Below are positions 59,439 through 64,000 of a DNA stretch of 64,000 nucleotides, piece by piece (position 1 is the first letter of the stretch; every line of letters starts with the position of its first letter). Below the pieces are notes generated by a model. That model was not told the DNA's origin. It worked only from the letters and a program-made list of their open reading frames with translations, and ran no database searches. The stretch is from Desnuesiella massiliensis (GTDB lineage Bacteria > Bacillota > Clostridia > Clostridiales > Clostridiaceae), in assembly GCF_001403615.1 (NCBI RefSeq), contig NZ_LN879457.1:744001-808000 (forward strand), read 5' to 3'. The translations under genes and the position numbers were made by a program.

Positions 59439-60584
59439 ATGAAAATAGTAATAGCACCAGATTCCTTCAAGGGTTCTTTAACAGCAAAACAGGTAGCTGA
59501 ATCCATTGAAAGAGGTATTAGAAAAGTAGAAAAAAATATTCATATAGAAAAGGTGCCTATGGCTGACGGGGGTGAGGGTACAGTTCAGTCTTTAGTGGAT
59601 GCCACTAATGGAAGGGTGGTATATACCAAGGTTTTTGATCCTCTAATGCGAGAAATAGAAGCCTTTTATGGCATATTAGGGGACGGTTCTACTGCTATCA
59701 TAGAAATGTCGGCAGCTTCAGGATTACCTCTTATAAGTAAGGAGGAAAAGAATCCTCTTATTACTACAACTTATGGGACAGGTCAATTGTTTATGCATGC
59801 TTTAAATCAAGGCTGCAGAAGTTTTATTATAGGTATTGGTGGAAGTGCTACCAATGATGGTGGCGTAGGTATGATGAAAGTCCTAGGAATTAGATTTATA
59901 GATAGTGAAGGACAGGATATAGGCTTTGGTGGAGGAGAACTAGACAAAATTCACACTATAGATATAAGCGGACTAGATAACAGAATTTTAGATTGCAGCA
60001 TAACCGTAGCTTGCGATGTGGATAATCCACTTTGTGGGCCGAGAGGAGCTTCTAGAGTCTTTGGGTCACAAAAGGGTGCTACAGAGGAAATGGTAGAAGT
60101 TTTAGATAGTAATATGGCTCATTATGCTAAAGTCATTAAAAGCCAATTGGGGATTTCAATTATAGATGTACCTGGAGCAGGTGCAGCAGGTGGATTAGGT
60201 GGAGGATTGATGGCATTTTTAAAGGCCAAATTGAGAAGAGGCATTGATATTGTAATAGATGCTACAGGACTAGAAGAGAGCATAAAAGAAGCAGCCTTAG
60301 TAGTAACAGGAGAGGGAAGCATAGACTATCAAACCCAATTTGGAAAAACTCCTTATGGAGTAGCTATGGTGGCTAAAAAGTATGGTATTCCTGTAATAGC
60401 TATAGCTGGAAGTATAGGAAAGGATGCTTATGCACTTTATGAAAAAGGCTTTAACAGTATTTTTTCTATAGTAGATAAACCTATGACTCTAGAAGAGGCC
60501 ATAGAAAATAGTGAAATATTGCTAGAGAATACCGCCGAGAGAATAATGAGAGGAATTTTTTGCATGAATGCACGAAAAGTATGA
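59439..60584 (+). CDS. garK: Glycerate kinase, type 1
   Basis: 381 residues from MKIVIAPDSFKGSLTAKQVA; the upstream GGGCGGTG makes this ATG the start. It phosphorylates glycerate (GarK/GlxK family, usually to 2-phosphoglycerate). Motifs: PDSFKGSLTA, PMADGGEGTV, IEMSAASGLPL, GIGGSATNDGGVGM, ACDVDNPLCGPRGA and TGEGSIDYQTQFGKTP. It seems intact, yet its regulator upstream and its permease downstream are both truncated, so its use in the cell is doubtful. Confidence 0.95.
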   Translation: MKIVIAPDSFKGSLTAKQVAESIERGIRKVEKNIHIEKVPMADGGEGTVQSLVDATNGRVVYTKVFDPLMREIEAFYGILGDGSTAIIEMSAASGLPLISKEEKNPLITTTYGTGQLFMHALNQGCRSFIIGIGGSATNDGGVGMMKVLGIRFIDSEGQDIGFGGGELDKIHTIDISGLDNRILDCSITVACDVDNPLCGPRGASRVFGSQKGATEEMVEVLDSNMAHYAKVIKSQLGISIIDVPGAGAAGGLGGGLMAFLKAKLRRGIDIVIDATGLEESIKEAALVVTGEGSIDYQTQFGKTPYGVAMVAKKYGIPVIAIAGSIGKDAYALYEKGFNSIFSIVDKPMTLEEAIENSEILLENTAERIMRGIFCMNARKV

Positions 60585-60599
60585 TATTCCTGAATAGCA

Positions 60600-60794
60600 A
60601 AAGTATTAGTGGTAATGGCCATTGGAGCAGGGGCCATGACAGTGTCTCATGCTAATGACAGCTACTTCTGGGTAGTAACTCAGTTTGGTAAAATAGATCT
60701 TAAGACTGCCTATAAAACTCAAACAGTGGCTACCTTGTTACAGGGACTAGCTATCATGGTCACGGTATTTATACTTAGCTTAATATTGATATAA
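60600..60794 (+). pseudogene. GntP-family permease, C-terminal remnant
   Basis: The last 64 codons of a gluconate/glycerate H+ symporter: VVMAIGAGAMTVSHANDSYF, VVTQFGKIDLKTAYKTQT, ending in a hydrophobic helix. GntP proteins are about 440-450 residues, so around 85% is lost. It begins 15 bp after the glycerate kinase stop; a large deletion removed the rest. Confidence 0.85.
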
Positions 60795-60806
60795 TTTACC
60801 ATGCTT

Positions 60807-60841
60807 AAAGCTTCAGCTATGATATCTTAGCTGAAGCTTTT
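60807..60841. terminator. Bidirectional terminator
   Basis: AAAGCTTCAGCTA/TAGCTGAAGCTTT, 13-bp perfect stem. It overlaps the last codons of the MFS gene on the minus strand. Confidence 0.88.
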
Positions 60842-62067
60842 CCTTTCTCAAAAAGATATAAGGTATACATAGTCATAGATGCTATGGAGATTAGAACCAT
60901 TATTAAGAGCCAAGCTGCTTTTATCTCAGTTAAGGCGATGAATTTACCCATTATAGCTGGACCAAAAGCTCTTCCGATTCCAGTGATTAGAGGCATTACA
61001 GAATTAAACCTTCCTCTGTGAGTTATAGGGGTTTTACTTACTATATACACAGATTGATTGGTAAAAACTAATATTTCGCCACTAGTCCATAGTATAGAAG
61101 AGAGTATAAATAATAAAGGTGTTTTTATATAGTAAAGCATGCCAAAGCCTAGGAAGTAAAATACTCCACCTAGAGCTACATTGATAATAGGATTAAGATT
61201 CTTAGTTCTGTTAGTTAAAAAAGAGGTTAAAGTTACCACTACTATGGCATTAGTAGCAATGACATACCCAAATAACTTTGAACCTTCTACACCAAAGGTA
61301 TCCGTTACTTGTAAAGGTAGTGCAAAAAGGCTTTGAGCATGAGTAAAAGAAAATATTATGGATACTATTGCAAAAATGATAAGAGTCGGTCTATTAAAAA
61401 AGGCTTTCAGAAAGCCTTTTTCTTCTGCCTTTTCTTCAGTATTAATATTATTGTCATCTAACTCTAAATTACTGATATTACCTATGGTTTCGGGAACAAA
61501 CCTATATATTAAATATATGGATAAAAGAATAGATATTATATTTCCTATAAAAAGCCATCGTACATATTTATTAAACAAGTATCCGGCAAGAAGTGGTCCT
61601 ATAGCCGTTCCTATATTTGAACCTATATATAGCAAAGAAAATACTTCATTTCTATTATTCTTATGGCTTAAATCCGTAGTCATGGAAACATAAGCAGGAT
61701 CAGCCATAGCGGTAAAAAAGACATTTCCATATATGAAGTAAGCAGAGCTTGGGGAGTAAGGATATATAACGCAAGGAATGAAGAATAAGGCTGATAAGCT
61801 TTGACTTATAAGCAATATACTTTTTCTTCCGTATTTATCAACTAGTTTTCCACCTAATAAAGAACCAGGTAAATAGAAACCTGAAGCAATCATAATGAGA
61901 AATCCAACTTTATCTGCAGAAAATTTTAGATTATGGGTTAAATATAAGGTTAAAAAAGGTACTACAAAATTACCCATCTTATTTATTATATTTGAAAGGA
62001 ATAATACATAAATACTTTTAGGAAGATTTGAGTATTGTCTTAGAGAGCCTGGAATAAATTTAAACAT
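60817..62067 (-). CDS. MFS transporter
   Basis: 416 residues with twelve predicted membrane helices. The loop 2-3 signature GGKLVDKYGRKSILLI (about 57-72) is typical of the major facilitator superfamily. A charged middle loop (DDNNINTEEKAEEKG, about 200-215) links the two halves. It resembles drug-efflux or sugar-efflux members; substrate unknown. AAGGTGTG precedes the ATG. Confidence 0.88.
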   Translation of the reverse strand: MFKFIPGSLRQYSNLPKSIYVLFLSNIINKMGNFVVPFLTLYLTHNLKFSADKVGFLIMIASGFYLPGSLLGGKLVDKYGRKSILLISQSLSALFFIPCVIYPYSPSSAYFIYGNVFFTAMADPAYVSMTTDLSHKNNRNEVFSLLYIGSNIGTAIGPLLAGYLFNKYVRWLFIGNIISILLSIYLIYRFVPETIGNISNLELDDNNINTEEKAEEKGFLKAFFNRPTLIIFAIVSIIFSFTHAQSLFALPLQVTDTFGVEGSKLFGYVIATNAIVVVTLTSFLTNRTKNLNPIINVALGGVFYFLGFGMLYYIKTPLLFILSSILWTSGEILVFTNQSVYIVSKTPITHRGRFNSVMPLITGIGRAFGPAIMGKFIALTEIKAAWLLIMVLISIASMTMYTLYLFEKGKASAKIS

Positions 62068-62203
62068 AATATCACACCTTAAAACTAATGCTATATAACT
62101 TATATATTTGACATCTTTATAAAGAAATATAACTATATAAGTAATTTATTTTAATATTTAAAGTCTTTTAAAATCCCTATCTACAAAGGTCTGTGATATA
62201 ATT

Positions 62204-62310
62204 TATAGGAGGCTGTGAAAAAGGTGTTCTATAGGTTTCGCTACACTGTGCGTGGAGCCCCACGAGCAGCCCGCGAAAAAGAATACCTATGTTTTTCACA
62301 TCCTCCTATA
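62204..62310. repeat. 107-bp MITE-like palindrome, copy 2 (inverted)
   Basis: Reverse complement of the element at 39682-39789 with a few substitutions; outer arms TATAGGAGG...CCTCCTATA and the core GTGCGTGGAGCCCCACGAG are kept. It lies 32 bp before the sigma-54 activator gene. Confidence 0.88.
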
Positions 62311-62341
62311 GAGAGTAAGTTAAAGGTTTGGAGGAGCATAG

Positions 62342-64000
62342 ATGAAAAAAGTTGATAAGGTTTATAAGGTTTTATCTGATTTACAATCTGAAGGTAAAAA
62401 AAGTATTTCAGCGGAAGAGCTCATGCATCACTTAAACCTTGACAGAACTAGTGTAAGTCGATACCTCAATCAATTGTTTAGAGAGGGAAGAGTTATTAAA
62501 ATAAATAGTAGGCCGGTTTTATATGCCTTGGCAAAAGAACAAGAGCCTTCTGTAAAAACGGATATAAAAGTAGGGAGTCTAGATAAAATAATTGGTGCAG
62601 ATTTTAGTCTTAAAGTATCTGTTCAACAAGCTAAGGCTGCTATGCTTTATCCTCCTAGGGGACTCCATACACTGATTTTAGGAGAAACCGGGGTTGGTAA
62701 ATCCATGTTTGCGGAACTTATGTATGAGTTTTCTAAAGAATCTAAGATAGTTGAAGAAAATGCTCCTTTTATAAGGTTTAATTGTGCTGACTATGCAGAT
62801 AATCCTCAGCTGCTTATAAGTCAGATATTTGGAGTTAAAAAGGGAGCCTATACTGGAGCTGATTATGATAGAGAAGGATTATTGAAAAAAGCCCATGGAG
62901 GAATTCTTTTTTTAGACGAGGTTCATCGTTTGCCTCCCCAAGGACAAGAGATGTTATTTACTTTTATAGATAAAGGTTCCTTTAGGCCCTTAGGGGAGAC
63001 TGAAAAGATGGTAGAGGTTGAAGTTCAAATAATTGCTGCCACTACTGAATATTCACAATCTGCCTTATTAAAAACCTTTGTTAGAAGAATTCCTATGGTT
63101 ATAGAATTACCTCCTCTTAGAGAAAGAAGCTTGATAGAAAGATATTACCTATTGGTGGATTTTATAAAAGCGGAATCTAAGAGGTTAAATAAGAGTATAT
63201 ATGTAGATAAAAGTGCCTTGACTTCTTATTTATTATACGACTGCCCTAATAATATAGGCCAGCTCAAAAGCGATTTTCAGCTAGCTTGTGCCAAGGCCTT
63301 TTTAAAGTATAAAACTAAAAACATTGGTCATATACTTATTGAGCAGGAAGATTTACAGCAACAAGTAAAAAAAGGATTAATGCGAATTCAAGATTATAGA
63401 AAAGAGATCAATGAAATACTCAAAAATAAGGGTGATATTTTAAGATTTAATTATAATGAGCAAGGTAATATAAACAATGAAGTAATAACCTTAGAGAATA
63501 GTGAGAACAATGAGATTTTCTATGATATTATAGAAAAAAAACTCTCTCTACTAAAAGCTCAAGGATTATTGGAGAAGGAGATAAATCAAATACTAAATAT
63601 AGATATTGAAAGCTATTTCAGCAAATATATGAGTAGGCTTCCTGAAAAGTTTCCTAAGGATCAGCTTTATAAATTTGTAAACATGGAAATAGGTGATGTT
63701 GTAGAAAAGATATTAAGTATTGCAGAAGGAAGGCTAAATAAAACCTTTGGTGAAAAAGTTTATATTGGTTTAGCTATTCATCTTCAGGGAAGTTTAGATA
63801 GAATAAAAAATGGAAATAAAATTTATAATCCTAAACTTAATTTTATAAGAATAAACTATTCTGACGAATTCTTGACGGCTATGGAACTAGCAAAGATAAT
63901 AGAGAACAAATTTAGTATAGAAATTCCTTTAGATGAGATTGGATATTTAGCTATGTTTTTAGCCTCAGATTTGTATGAAGCAGAAATAAAAAAGGAGTCA
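62342..64000 (+). CDS. LevR/ManR-like sigma-54-dependent activator (partial)
   Basis: 553 codons, then cut by the window end. GGAGGAG before the ATG. N-terminal winged helix (about 20-60; SAEELMHHLNLDRTSVSRYL), AAA+ domain (about 80-320) with Walker A GETGVGKS (114-121), the sigma-54 contact loop GAYTGA (168-173, the Tyr variant of GAFTGA) and Walker B GGILFLDEVHRL (187-198), then the start of a PTS-regulation domain (about 440-553) with a conserved His in LAIHLQG. Such proteins activate PTS operons from -12/-24 promoters under phosphorylation by HPr and EII; the target probably lies beyond the window. Confidence 0.92.
   Translation, partial: MKKVDKVYKVLSDLQSEGKKSISAEELMHHLNLDRTSVSRYLNQLFREGRVIKINSRPVLYALAKEQEPSVKTDIKVGSLDKIIGADFSLKVSVQQAKAAMLYPPRGLHTLILGETGVGKSMFAELMYEFSKESKIVEENAPFIRFNCADYADNPQLLISQIFGVKKGAYTGADYDREGLLKKAHGGILFLDEVHRLPPQGQEMLFTFIDKGSFRPLGETEKMVEVEVQIIAATTEYSQSALLKTFVRRIPMVIELPPLRERSLIERYYLLVDFIKAESKRLNKSIYVDKSALTSYLLYDCPNNIGQLKSDFQLACAKAFLKYKTKNIGHILIEQEDLQQQVKKGLMRIQDYRKEINEILKNKGDILRFNYNEQGNINNEVITLENSENNEIFYDIIEKKLSLLKAQGLLEKEINQILNIDIESYFSKYMSRLPEKFPKDQLYKFVNMEIGDVVEKILSIAEGRLNKTFGEKVYIGLAIHLQGSLDRIKNGNKIYNPKLNFIRINYSDEFLTAMELAKIIENKFSIEIPLDEIGYLAMFLASDLYEAEIKKES

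Overview
The window suggests a low-GC Firmicute, most likely a clostridium: AT-rich coding sequence, strong AGGAGG-type ribosome sites, a V-type ATPase operon, a GlpP-controlled glycerol locus, a split cobalamin methionine synthase, many U-tailed terminators and several decayed genes. The species cannot be named from the sequence alone.

Bases 1 to about 18.4 kb are visibly GC-richer and are nearly all coded on the minus strand. They form one end of a Tn1549/CTn-type integrative conjugative element (ICE): ParB, a DUF7768-like protein, ArdA, DUF6674-like, PcfB, a VirD4-like coupling protein, Maff2, VirB6/TrbL, SpoVG, PrgI, a VirB4 ATPase, an NlpC/P60 cell-wall hydrolase, DUF4315, DUF4366 and Cys-rich proteins. 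The relaxase, integrase and topoisomerase expected of this family are not here and presumably lie left of base 1. AT-rich passengers (a GNAT acetyltransferase, and an NTF2-like gene next to an IS91-family element) sit inside it. Its most unusual trait is a 25-bp near-perfect palindrome present 13 times, mostly just upstream of ribosome sites and just downstream of gene ends, and read in frame as TSGQLGPK inside three proteins (four copies). An imperfect palindrome of about 140 nt lies beside parB. An IS200 tnpA fragment marks the right edge.

18.4-25.6 kb holds one-carbon metabolism: a truncated metF, a probable luxS start fragment, a stand-alone MetH reactivation protein and metH lacking that domain. 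An IS1182-family element with a 13-bp target duplication splits a secreted-type or repeat-type gene. Remnants of a response regulator, a sensor kinase and a small exported protein follow. 25.9-36.9 kb has a serine beta-lactamase-like membrane protein and a nine-gene V-type ATPase operon (H-C-I-K-F-E-A-B-D). 36.9-41.1 kb carries regulators and small proteins.

41.2-49.8 kb is a glycerol regulon: a three-gene glycerol-3-phosphate dehydrogenase set, GlpP, GlpK, GlpF and the PTS-dependent dihydroxyacetone kinase DhaKLM. Two leaders share one motif followed by a terminator, the expected target of GlpP antitermination. 50-64 kb has a Pro/Gly-rich protein, a HAD hydrolase, a UvrC/Cho-like nuclease, an FtsX-type ABC transporter with its two-component system, glycerate kinase flanked by a truncated CdaR regulator and a truncated GntP permease, an MFS transporter, and the start of a LevR-like sigma-54 activator that runs off the window.

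Two families of MITE-like palindromes are scattered through the chromosomal part: one of about 107 bp (2 copies) and one of about 65 bp (4 copies). One copy of each forms the stop codon of a gene.
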